A stretch of DNA of 64,000 nt from Pseudoduganella guangdongensis (GTDB lineage Bacteria > Pseudomonadota > Gammaproteobacteria > Burkholderiales > Burkholderiaceae_D): positions 1 to 64,000 of the forward strand of contig NZ_WWCJ01000028.1 of assembly GCF_009857475.1 (NCBI RefSeq), given 5' to 3'. The position numbers and the translations under genes were made by a program. Of the stretch, positions 40,672-48,140 are shown piece by piece. The notes under the pieces are model-generated. The model searched no databases, had not been told where the DNA came from, and was given only the letters and a program-made list of their open reading frames with translations. The first letter of the stretch is position 1; the number at the start of each line of letters is the position of its first letter.

Positions 40672-41106
40672 TTACTTGGCGTTTAGGAACTCTTTTGCGT
40701 ATCCGGCTGATTTATAAATCTTGGTAAATTTCGCAGCTAGAGATTTCGAGCTTATGGCCAGGACTTTACTGAACCTTGCATAGCATGCGGATTGTTGAGT
40801 GACCTTGGCAAGCACACTAGGGGCTGGCAAATTTAATGGGTCAGTGACGTCGATTAGCAGGTCAAGATTACGGATGCCACTATAGTTCTCTGCTGTGGCA
40901 ATTGTCTGGACAATGGTGTGAGCGTCCGGAATGACGCTAGCAATCCAACGTAACTCATCAATTGAAATGCGTCCTTTCAATCGGAATGGCACATCTGGCG
41001 CCCCGTGTTCGGAAGTCATAGTCCAGGGTTCTTGAACTAGACCTGGAAGTGCGTAGATGAACAGTAAGGCGTCAAGTGGCTCATAGTCCTTTTGCTTCAC
41101 CGTCAT
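40672..41106 (-). CDS. Island hypothetical protein beside the LexA box
   Basis: A 144-aa protein ('DALLFIYALPGLVQEPWTM') with no recognised domain. Its ATG (41104-41106) is nine bases from the LexA operator at 41115-41134, so LexA bound there would overlap its promoter or leader. It shows no clear ribosome-binding site. It is divergent from the RHH-methyltransferase operon. Confidence 0.55.
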   Translation of the reverse strand: MTVKQKDYEPLDALLFIYALPGLVQEPWTMTSEHGAPDVPFRLKGRISIDELRWIASVIPDAHTIVQTIATAENYSGIRNLDLLIDVTDPLNLPAPSVLAKVTQQSACYARFSKVLAISSKSLAAKFTKIYKSAGYAKEFLNAK

Positions 41107-41114
41107 TTGAGATA

Positions 41115-41134
41115 TACTGTATTTATATACAGTA
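41115..41134. promoter_or_regulatory. LexA (SOS) operator
   Basis: TACTGTATTTATATACAGTA is a 20-bp palindrome that differs at one position from the E. coli consensus TACTGTATATATATACAGTA (CTGT-N8-ACAG core intact). It lies between the divergent gene pair 40672-41106 and the RHH-methyltransferase-McrBC operon. Confidence 0.8.
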
Positions 41135-41150
41135 TTTCTCTATTGAAATG

Positions 41151-41186
41151 TGCGCAAAAGTGCTCACTTGTGGTGTTTTTTGCGCA
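41151..41186. promoter_or_regulatory. Inverted repeat in the RHH promoter region
   Basis: TGCGCAAAA (41151-41159) and TTTTGCGCA (41178-41186) are perfect 9-bp arms separated by 18 bases. The site sits about 45 bp upstream of the RHH start, as expected for an autoregulatory operator. Confidence 0.5.
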
Positions 41187-41203
41187 TTCTTGTGGGAGAA
41201 TGC
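41184..41203. promoter_or_regulatory. Second inverted repeat upstream of the RHH gene
   Basis: GCATTCT (41184-41190) and AGAATGC (41197-41203) are perfect 7-bp arms with a 6-base centre, ending 26 bp before the RHH start codon. It could be an operator or a short hairpin in the leader. Confidence 0.45.
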
Positions 41204-41229
41204 GGGATGTGAAAAATTGTGAGTTAGCT

Positions 41230-41439
41230 ATGTCAACCAAAATTTCCGTCCTGCTCGACGACGCTGAGGCGGCTCGCTTCGATGCGTTTTGTGCAAATCG
41301 AGGCTATAAGAAATCGACACTCATAGTTCGATTGATTAAGGAGCACCTCGACAGAGAGGACTATCCCCTGCAAGGTTCTTTGCTGAGCAGCAGTGCACGC
41401 ACCGACATTGACGGTGCCAAGCGCAAACCCAATTCTTAA
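41230..41439 (+). CDS. Ribbon-helix-helix (CopG-like) regulator
   Basis: 69 aa from the ATG at 41230. The fold is visible as 'MSTKISVLLDDAEAARFDAFCANRGYKKSTLIVRLIKEHL' in two parts: a beta ribbon then two helices, the CopG/MetJ-type DNA-binding module. It precedes the methyltransferase gene by ten bases. It would dimerise and bind inverted repeats upstream, such as 41151-41203, possibly timing the restriction genes. This role is inferred. Confidence 0.7.
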   Translation: MSTKISVLLDDAEAARFDAFCANRGYKKSTLIVRLIKEHLDREDYPLQGSLLSSSARTDIDGAKRKPNS

Positions 41440-41449
41440 GTTGACCAAC

Positions 41450-42781
41450 ATGACACGACAAAATAGTTCTAGCTTTTCCTGCATTGATTTGTTCGCGGGT
41501 TGTGGTGGCCTTTCTCTCGGCCTGCACGAGGCCGGGTGGAATGGAGTATTCGCGATTGAGCGTGACCCGATGGCGTTCGAAACGCTGAACAATAATCTCT
41601 TGCGTGAGGGCGCATCTCATCGTGCGTACGATGTTTGGCCAGCTTGGCTGCCGAAAACTAACCACGACATCGTAAGCCTACTCAAGGACCCTACATTCCG
41701 AAAGAACGTTGCTAGCCTACGTGGCGAAGTAGCGCTGATGGCAGGAGGGCCTCCGTGCCAAGGCTTTAGCGTAGGGGGCAAGCGCGACGGCGCAGATGAG
41801 CGCAATACTTTGGTTTTCCAAATGCTCGATATGGTAGATTTGGTTCGGCCACGAGTGGTCTTGATTGAGAATGTGGAGGGTATAGCTCGACGATTCGTAG
41901 CTAGGCCTGGTGAAGAGAAATCGTCTGTTGCCGATGCTGTAATTGAACGATTGGCCGACCTAGGTTATACGGGGACATTCCAAGTCTTGGACGCGAGCAC
42001 TTTTGGCGTGCCTCAAGCACGTAAAAGGGTTGCAATCATTGGTGTAGCAGATTGCCCCGTTGACGCTCGTGAACTCAAATCGATGTTCGTTGATGCGATA
42101 GCGCGGGCGGCTGTGAACGTTCGTCAAAATTGGGGTTTGCACCCAACCAATGATGTGTCCGCTGAGGAGGCGATTCACGACCTGCATGGCGGGTTACGAG
42201 TCGTGTGCCCAGATTCCGAGAAGTTTGACTCTGCAAAGTATGTCAAAGCTGAGTCGGCCTACGCTAAAGCAATGCGGCGGGGAGCACGCACCGGCACTGT
42301 GCCAAATTCGCATCGGTTCTCAAAGCACGGCGCGAGGATTGAGGAACTGTATCAGTTGGCGCATGACACACAGCCACCCGGCCGGTTGTCAAAGCAATTC
42401 CTGCTCGCAAACGACACAAAGAAGGACAAAAAGGTACTTATCGACAGGGACAAAGTCGTTTCTACGATTACTACTCACCCCGATGAGTTCATTCATTATG
42501 CGGAACCTCGAAACATAACTGTGCGTGAGATGGCGAGGATGCAGTCGTTCCCGGACGACTTCCACTTCTTCGGACGTTATACGATTAACGGACCTCGACG
42601 AAAACTCGATGTCGCAAGATGTTCTCAGGTAGGTAACGCTGTTCCTCCGCTGCTGGCTGAAGGACTTGGTCGCGCCATTCAAGAGATTCTGTCCCGTATG
42701 GATTCTAAGGATGTTAATACCACTCCAGCTATTGCCAGGAAAAGCAACGCTTCGGTCGCAGCTACTTCATGCGCAGGTTGA
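41450..42781 (+). CDS. DNA C5-cytosine methyltransferase
   Basis: 443 aa from the ATG at 41450. All main m5C motifs are present: I 'DLFAGCGGLSLGLHEAG', IV 'GGPPCQGFS' with catalytic Cys103, VI 'ENVEG', VIII 'QARKRV' and X 'GNAVPP'. The target-recognition region (about 215-330) is distinctive, so the target sequence is unknown. It is the modification half of a unit with McrB/McrC-like genes that start 21 bases after it ends. Length fits a stand-alone type II C5 enzyme. Confidence 0.93.
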   Translation: MTRQNSSSFSCIDLFAGCGGLSLGLHEAGWNGVFAIERDPMAFETLNNNLLREGASHRAYDVWPAWLPKTNHDIVSLLKDPTFRKNVASLRGEVALMAGGPPCQGFSVGGKRDGADERNTLVFQMLDMVDLVRPRVVLIENVEGIARRFVARPGEEKSSVADAVIERLADLGYTGTFQVLDASTFGVPQARKRVAIIGVADCPVDARELKSMFVDAIARAAVNVRQNWGLHPTNDVSAEEAIHDLHGGLRVVCPDSEKFDSAKYVKAESAYAKAMRRGARTGTVPNSHRFSKHGARIEELYQLAHDTQPPGRLSKQFLLANDTKKDKKVLIDRDKVVSTITTHPDEFIHYAEPRNITVREMARMQSFPDDFHFFGRYTINGPRRKLDVARCSQVGNAVPPLLAEGLGRAIQEILSRMDSKDVNTTPAIARKSNASVAATSCAG

Positions 42782-42802
42782 ACGCCAATTTCTTGAAACA
42801 TA

Positions 42803-44803
42803 ATGACAATACTTGACCTTCTACGAACCAAGTCTAAATCGGTGTGCGAATCTGGCCGTCATGAGGCTGTTGAGTCCCTTCGCACAGTTTTTCCCGAGAA
42901 CGAGTGGGGTATCGAAACCGACTTCAATTACTACACCAAAGATAACGCGAAGAATCTTTGGAATAACGAGCTCCGCAAAAGGGTGAAGCATAAGCTGGAG
43001 GCTGAGGGTTGGAATAACGATAGGTACGAAGACTGGCTTGGCGAGGTGCACTTCACCAATCTCAATCCGTACCGCAAGAATCTGTTCGACCGCTATCGCA
43101 GTAATGCTGGATGGCGAGTCGTGGTCATGTCCATTCCTCGCGCAGAAGTCATTGTTTTGGGTATCGCGTCGCACTACCAGAATGCACAGAATCATAACAA
43201 GCTTGGCGAAGTATCCAATCTCATCTACGACATCGCAAGTGATGCGATGAGTGAAGCTGGATTGGAGATGTTCGGTCGGAAAATTACGAGCGCGGACTGG
43301 GACCAGAATGGACTGATGCAGTCCCCAATCACAACTATAGATTCAATCTCCATCACAGACGTTGCTTCTGATGGTTTGAATTTGAAGGATGTTCGAACGA
43401 CTACCTTAAAGAAAATCCTCGCGTCATTTATTTCGCTTAAGGTCATACCATCGACAGTCACTGAGGCGAAGTTCTTTGAAGAGCTGAGCAAACTCGCACA
43501 GTTTGCGAAGTATCTTGCTGAGAACGTTTACCCATTCTCAGGCCTTGAGGAGTTCGAAACCCTTCGAGCGTTGGCTCTTCAGGATATGGCCTCTGCTGGT
43601 GCAAGACTGCAATTGCGTAAGAAGAGCTCCACTCGGTCCGTTGTTCGGGTTTACTACGGGCCACCAGGAACTGGCAAGACTTTGAGTGCTGTACGAGAGG
43701 CAGTTAGGTTGGTTGAGCCAGGTTTTGATGACAAGGGAGACGTGACCTCTTCGTTCACCAAGTTTAACGAGCATCGAGAGCAGTGCGCTTTCGTAACTTT
43801 CCATCCTTCACTTCAGTATGAAGACCTGGTTGAGTCGATTCGTCCAGTTGTGGATACGTCGGAGTCGGATGGCTCGGATGAGGCCGATGCTAAGAGTGCT
43901 GTAGGAGAAGGAGCTGTAAGTGGAGGTCTAAGTTATCGAATCCACGAAGGGGTATTGTTGCGCATGATTCGGCGTGCGTTACAGAATCCGGGCAAGGAGT
44001 TTGTACTCGTAATTGATGAGATTAATCGTGGTGATTTGAGTCGAATCCTTGGCCCCCTTATCTCCACCTTAGAGACCGATAAACGAGTAGGTGCTGAATT
44101 CCCAATCGGATTCGAGCTGCAATATCCACGCTCGGCTGAGCTAGAGTCTAGGTTGTTCATGCCCTCGAATTTGCATTTGATTGGAACGATGAATTCATCG
44201 GACAGAAATATCGCATTGGTCGACCATGCATTGCGTCGTCGTTTCGACTTTGTCGAAGTGCCCCCTGAGCCGCAGATACTCAAGGTCACCAATGACACCC
44301 TGCCCATCGACTGTGCGAAGTTGCTTGAGACAATCAATAGGCGAATTGAACACTTAATTGATGCCGACCATTGCATTGGCCACGGGTATCTTGTTGGCTG
44401 CGAAACCAATGCTCAGGTAGTAGAACGCATGGTGAAGAAGGTGATTCCTTTGCTGCGAGAATATTTCTATGGCAATGAAGGGCTGATGCTTTTGGTCCTA
44501 GGTGTTTCACCAGCGTTGCAACATCGGATTTTTGTGCTGGCTGAGCAAGAAAGTGAATTTTCGAAAGTTTTCTCGGTCGCCCTGGAAGATGCCGCAGCAA
44601 TGGGTTACCGTGCTCACTCTACGCCTAGAAATTTGCGTATTGATACGAGGTTCTGGAACGCATCCAGGTTAGTGGCTGGGCCAGATGATGAGAAGTATGC
44701 GGTGTCATGCGTGCGTCAAATTTATAACGGGATAGACCCTGAGGAGGTTGCTCCTGCAAACATGTCGACTTTCTCCACTGATGAAGCCGCTGGTACAGTG
44801 TAA
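42803..44803 (+). CDS. McrB-like AAA+ GTPase (restriction subunit R1)
   Basis: A 666-aa protein. The AAA+ motor has Walker A 'GPPGTGKT' (286-293), Walker B 'VLVIDEINRGD' (Asp405, Glu406), and the McrB-type 'LIGTMNSSDRNIALVDHALRRRFDF' (McrB signature MNTADRS varies here to MNSSDRN). The first 280 residues are unlike E. coli McrB and probably recognise DNA. In the family this subunit hexamerises and uses GTP to translocate DNA for the McrC nuclease. Homology to LlaJI R1 is suggested by the linked methyltransferase. Confidence 0.85.
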   Translation: MTILDLLRTKSKSVCESGRHEAVESLRTVFPENEWGIETDFNYYTKDNAKNLWNNELRKRVKHKLEAEGWNNDRYEDWLGEVHFTNLNPYRKNLFDRYRSNAGWRVVVMSIPRAEVIVLGIASHYQNAQNHNKLGEVSNLIYDIASDAMSEAGLEMFGRKITSADWDQNGLMQSPITTIDSISITDVASDGLNLKDVRTTTLKKILASFISLKVIPSTVTEAKFFEELSKLAQFAKYLAENVYPFSGLEEFETLRALALQDMASAGARLQLRKKSSTRSVVRVYYGPPGTGKTLSAVREAVRLVEPGFDDKGDVTSSFTKFNEHREQCAFVTFHPSLQYEDLVESIRPVVDTSESDGSDEADAKSAVGEGAVSGGLSYRIHEGVLLRMIRRALQNPGKEFVLVIDEINRGDLSRILGPLISTLETDKRVGAEFPIGFELQYPRSAELESRLFMPSNLHLIGTMNSSDRNIALVDHALRRRFDFVEVPPEPQILKVTNDTLPIDCAKLLETINRRIEHLIDADHCIGHGYLVGCETNAQVVERMVKKVIPLLREYFYGNEGLMLLVLGVSPALQHRIFVLAEQESEFSKVFSVALEDAAAMGYRAHSTPRNLRIDTRFWNASRLVAGPDDEKYAVSCVRQIYNGIDPEEVAPANMSTFSTDEAAGTV

Positions 44804-46082
44804 GGAGTGGTCAAAGCTTAGTGTTGGGAAGGACGCTAAGCTAAGGAGCACTGAAGATATCGTCTCAATTCTGCGAAGTTGGCAAGTCAAGACAGGCGGT
44901 GACCCTTCAGGCTATTTTGATGTCAGTGCAAATTCGATAACGCCTAAGTTTTGGTCTGGGACGCTTGAAACTTCTAGGCTGCGTCTAGAAGTTGCACCTA
45001 TGGGCTCGGATATCCTCGCCCCAGGACAGCGAACAAAGTTGGACGCTAATCTTACGGCGATGCTAGCGTTCGCGACTTCTTCGCAATCGGTGAGCTCTGG
45101 GGCTGCGTTCTTGAGTGCAAATGGCAATCGATATGAAGCACTGGTGGCAGTGTTCTGCCACGAGCTTCAGCTAGCGCGTCGGCGCTTGGTGCTAAGACGG
45201 TATATCACAAAGCGTGAGTCGCTTAACGCGCCTAGAGGTCGCATCGCGTTTCCTGACCAGTGTTACGAGACTATTCGTAGGCCAGGTAAAGTCATGTCGG
45301 AGTGGGTTGCGCTGACTGAAGATATTGCGGAGAACAGAATTTTCAAATTTGTTCTTACTTTGTATCGGCCCCGATGCTCATCCCCATTGCGGGCGAAAAT
45401 CGACGGCTGTCTCGCGGAGCTGGAGAACGTTCAACTTTCCAATGACGTTAGCGGCGAGTGGACAGGAGTCCGAACGGACCGCTTGCCAGAGTTCTATGGC
45501 GCATTGCTGGACCTTAGTAAGACGCTTCTGAATGAAGAAGGGAGTGGAGTCCTAGCGGGGGAAACTTTGGCTTTGGGGGAAATTCTTTTCACCTCTCGGT
45601 TGTTCGAGCGATACGTAATGAAGGAGGTGTCACGAATCTCTTCAAGCCAGGGGCTATCCGCAAGGCCGCAATCCAGAGGTACATTCCTTTGCCGCGATGA
45701 AAATGCGCGAGATATTTTCGAGCTGATACCGGACATGCGTCTGGTGGATTCACATGGGAAAACGAAGATGATTCTCGATGCAAAGTGGAAGGAGTTAGAC
45801 CATGCCAATCGAAATCGGGGAATTAAGCGCGAGGATATTTATCAGCTTTTGGTGTATGGAGGTAAGTACGAATGTAGAGACTTGCTGCTCGTGTATCCCG
45901 ATATCAGCCTGAAGACTGGCGCAATTGGACATTACGAGAAATTTTCTGTTGATTTCGGAGGGGGCGCGTACAACATCGGCGTTGTACGTGTGCCGATGTT
46001 AGCGCAAAGTCTCACCTTGACCAGCGACTTTTTGCGTCATGTCTTGGGCAGGGAGCAGCAACCGAACCTGTCTTTAACTTGA
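44781..46082 (+). CDS. McrC-like nuclease subunit (R2)
   Basis: About 433 aa from the ATG at 44781, overlapping the end of the McrB-like gene by 23 bases. A TTG at 44748 and CTG at 44754 near a GAGGAGG site are alternative starts. N-terminal 'VQCKEWSKLSVG' and the C-terminal PD-(D/E)XK core, Pro317-Asp318 ('LIPDMRL') and Asp333-Ala-Lys335 ('ILDAKWKEL'), match McrC. McrC cuts the DNA and stimulates the McrB GTPase. Translational coupling to the GTPase gene fits a complex. Confidence 0.85.
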   Translation: MKPLVQCKEWSKLSVGKDAKLRSTEDIVSILRSWQVKTGGDPSGYFDVSANSITPKFWSGTLETSRLRLEVAPMGSDILAPGQRTKLDANLTAMLAFATSSQSVSSGAAFLSANGNRYEALVAVFCHELQLARRRLVLRRYITKRESLNAPRGRIAFPDQCYETIRRPGKVMSEWVALTEDIAENRIFKFVLTLYRPRCSSPLRAKIDGCLAELENVQLSNDVSGEWTGVRTDRLPEFYGALLDLSKTLLNEEGSGVLAGETLALGEILFTSRLFERYVMKEVSRISSSQGLSARPQSRGTFLCRDENARDIFELIPDMRLVDSHGKTKMILDAKWKELDHANRNRGIKREDIYQLLVYGGKYECRDLLLVYPDISLKTGAIGHYEKFSVDFGGGAYNIGVVRVPMLAQSLTLTSDFLRHVLGREQQPNLSLT

Positions 46083-46260
46083 ATCGTTGTTCGGCCAGGG
46101 ATTGATATCCCTGGCTGTTTCGACAATGGTTCTCAGAGTTCACTCGCGTTCAATGTCGGCTTTGCTTTTCATGATTCACTTCAATAACAAGCTGTCCCCG
46201 GTGAATTACGAAAAGCAGTATTTTGAGCGGCTCGCGAGCGTCTAGTGAACTCGTGGCGAT

Positions 46261-46530
46261 TCAGTCGCATGCGACGCGGAGCAGATAATCGTTTGTTCCA
46301 TGCTTAGGGATGGCTCGAACCAAATCCAATATGTATCTGGAGGGATTGAGGACCAACACCTCAAGCGTGCGGCGGTGGACATCCTTGAGGGTACGAAGCC
46401 AGCCTTTGACAATAGACGTCGGAAGTATCAATAGCCTGCTAGCCCCATTGTCTTGGCGCGCCAAGACAGGAAGCTTTTTGGGCGGGCCTTTGTTGATTGA
46501 GGTGGGCGGAATGCATGAATGTTGTCGCAA
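46261..46530 (-). CDS. Island hypothetical protein near attR
   Basis: An 89-aa frame ('RYILDLVRAIPKHGTNDYLLRVACD') with no recognised domain and no convincing ribosome-binding site. It lies between the McrC-like gene and the ssrA terminator. It could be a remnant of an integration gene, but nothing in it matches an integrase. Confidence 0.3.
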   Translation of the reverse strand: MRQHSCIPPTSINKGPPKKLPVLARQDNGASRLLILPTSIVKGWLRTLKDVHRRTLEVLVLNPSRYILDLVRAIPKHGTNDYLLRVACD

Positions 46531-46587
46531 ACTTGTCGCACAGCGAGGACCTAAACAGACCTGCCCAAACCAATCTGAAGACCAATA

Positions 46588-46619
46588 AAAAAATCAGTCC
46601 TTTTTAAGGGACTGATTTT
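46588..46619 (-). terminator. Terminator now serving ssrA, supplied by the island
   Basis: A stem of 9-10 bp (46591-46599 with 46608-46616) is flanked by A and T runs. On the minus strand it follows the ssrA 3' end by about 55 bases. It lies inside the island, replacing the displaced terminator at 38225-38254. Confidence 0.7.
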
Positions 46620-46668
46620 TAAGGGAAATCCTTGTTTTTCAAAGAAATCCGAGCATTCGCTCAATGTA

Positions 46669-46700
46669 TTCGGTGGTGGAGACGGCGGGAATCGAACCCG
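46669..46700 (-). other. attR: right direct repeat inside ssrA
   Basis: The same 32 bases as attL with one mismatch. It forms the functional 3' end of ssrA (T-arm, acceptor stem and CCA), so the insertion left the gene intact. Confidence 0.8.
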
Positions 46701-47036
46701 CGTCCGCAAGCACTCTACAGACAGTTCTACATACTTAGCACTATCATTTAATTTAGCCTATACGACGCGGATGTGCACGCTGCGGACAGGCGATTCACCT
46801 TAATTTTAGAACTACTCGAAGTGAACCCTCGTAGTTCGATCCCTTCTAAATGACCCAACACGGCCTTGCGGCCACACCCGAAGGGCGAGGTGTTGTCGGG
46901 CAGGTCAGCGATTAAGCTGCCAGTGCGTACGAGTTATCGTTTGCAGTTAGTTTGTTTCTGGGTGTATTTACGAGGTAACCAGCCCTCGGTATGCCCTGTT
47001 CTGCTTTGCAACCCACGTCGAAACCAGGTCGTCCCC
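46674..47036 (-). ncRNA. ssrA: tmRNA (transfer-messenger RNA)
   Basis: About 363 nt. The 5' end GGGGACG pairs with CGUCUCC at the 3' end, followed by ACCA. The tRNA-like T-arm GGTTCGATTCC is intact. The mRNA part (46944 down to 46912) encodes the tag ANDNSYALAA plus stop. tmRNA rescues ribosomes stalled on broken messages and marks the peptides for proteolysis with SmpB. Its 3' end is the insertion target of the island. Confidence 0.95.
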
Positions 47037-47051
47037 ACAGAAGGAATCTCT

Positions 47052-47081
47052 ATTCTACATGAATCTATTCGCGCGCGTCAG
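47052..47081 (-). promoter_or_regulatory. ssrA promoter
   Basis: On the minus strand, -35 CTGACG (47076-47081) and -10 TAGAAT (47052-47057) are 18 bases apart. Transcription would start near 47045, giving a short leader removed by RNase P. The -35 overlaps the stop codon of the upstream gene. Confidence 0.6.
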
Positions 47082-48055
47082 ACTTCGATGGAAACCAGCG
47101 GTCGGTCGTTGTCGGCCAGGCGGGAGAATTTGATCTCGCCGCCGGGGCCGAAGGTGAAATCAACCAGGTGGCGGCGCGAAACGGGCACGCCGAGCGACTT
47201 CAGGTCGTGGAAGCTGTCGGCCTCCTTGAAGCCCAGGTCGATGGTCAAACCGACCAGCTGGTAGGCCTCCACCAATTGCGCTACGTGGTCGCGCCGGTTG
47301 TTTTGCTCGATCAGGCCGTAATGGGCGGGCTTTTCGCCGCCGAAGTAGCGGATCAGGGCGGCCTGCATCAGCTCCACCTGGGAGCGGGCCGACGCCTCGC
47401 CCAGCACATCCTCGGGAGCCGAGGTTTGCACTTTGACGTCCATGCGCTTGACCAGCAGGAAGGTGTCGTAAGTGTTCTCGTTCTCTTCGACGATGCGGTT
47501 GACGGCGGGGTAGCGGCCCTTGGCCAGCTTGGCCTGCGGGTCGCGCGTGATGCCGACGTACTGCACGATGCTTTCGTGCTTCAGGTCATGCGGGAAACGC
47601 TGCAGCAGGTCGTGGATGGAGAAGCACTCGGTCAGCGCACCCCAGTTCAGGGTGATGTACTTGTCATGCAGCGTGACCACCGGCTTCTTGAAGGTGGCCT
47701 CGAACGGCACCTCCAGCTCCATGGTGATCGATTCTTTGCGATTCTCGGCCCCTACGAGCAGCGGCACGTTCAGTTTCAGGCCGAAAAAGCCCCAGCTGGT
47801 GCCTTTCTTGCTGTCGAAGCGGATGCGCGGGCGCGCCACTACGAAGAACAGCAGCTGTTTTTCCATGGTCGCGTCGAGCGCGAACTGCATGCGGCGCTGG
47901 TAGCGCCCGATCGGGTCGCGGAAGTCCGGTACCAGGGGATCGTTAACGAGCAGGTCGTACCAGTAAAAACGGCTCTCGGCAACGGAGGCGTCCCAGCGCT
48001 GCGGTGCGCTGCTGCGCGGTGGTAGCGCCGCCTCGAGGTTGTCTTGCCCGCCCAT
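47078..48055 (-). CDS. Conserved-looking hypothetical protein
   Basis: A 325-aa soluble protein with no signal peptide or membrane helix. The middle contains 'TLHDKYITLNWGALTECFSIHDLLQRFPHDLKHESIVQYVGITRDPQ', and 'QYVGITRDP' resembles the YVGIT motif at the core of GIY-YIG nucleases, without the usual partner motif that I can see. Its function is not known to me. It lies directly upstream of ssrA on the same strand and in backbone composition. Confidence 0.7.
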   Translation of the reverse strand: MGGQDNLEAALPPRSSAPQRWDASVAESRFYWYDLLVNDPLVPDFRDPIGRYQRRMQFALDATMEKQLLFFVVARPRIRFDSKKGTSWGFFGLKLNVPLLVGAENRKESITMELEVPFEATFKKPVVTLHDKYITLNWGALTECFSIHDLLQRFPHDLKHESIVQYVGITRDPQAKLAKGRYPAVNRIVEENENTYDTFLLVKRMDVKVQTSAPEDVLGEASARSQVELMQAALIRYFGGEKPAHYGLIEQNNRRDHVAQLVEAYQLVGLTIDLGFKEADSFHDLKSLGVPVSRRHLVDFTFGPGGEIKFSRLADNDRPLVSIEV

Positions 48056-48140
48056 AAAGTCTCCAAATACCTGTTTTTCTAGAATCTCTACTTACTATAG
48101 TATAGAAACTTATTACTACCGAGCAAGTTGCTCGCGTTTA

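Larger units (their letters stand above)
38261..46700. mobile_element. Genomic island of about 8.4 kb inserted at the ssrA 3' end
   Basis: Bounded by 32-bp direct repeats (38261-38292 and 46669-46700), it lies directly 3' of ssrA, a classic tyrosine-recombinase target. Its base composition is visibly lower in G+C and its codon use differs from both flanks. Cargo: candidate nuclease-like gene, excisionase, two unknown genes, RHH regulator, C5 methyltransferase, McrB-like and McrC-like genes, and a small unknown gene near attR. No integrase is present, so the element is either defective or mobilised in trans. Confidence 0.8.

Noticed and set aside
44748-44780. TTG or CTG start for the McrC-like gene
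   Set aside because: The GAGGAGG site abuts the TTG too closely. The ATG at 44781 opens directly on the conserved McrC N-terminus. The earlier starts remain possible.
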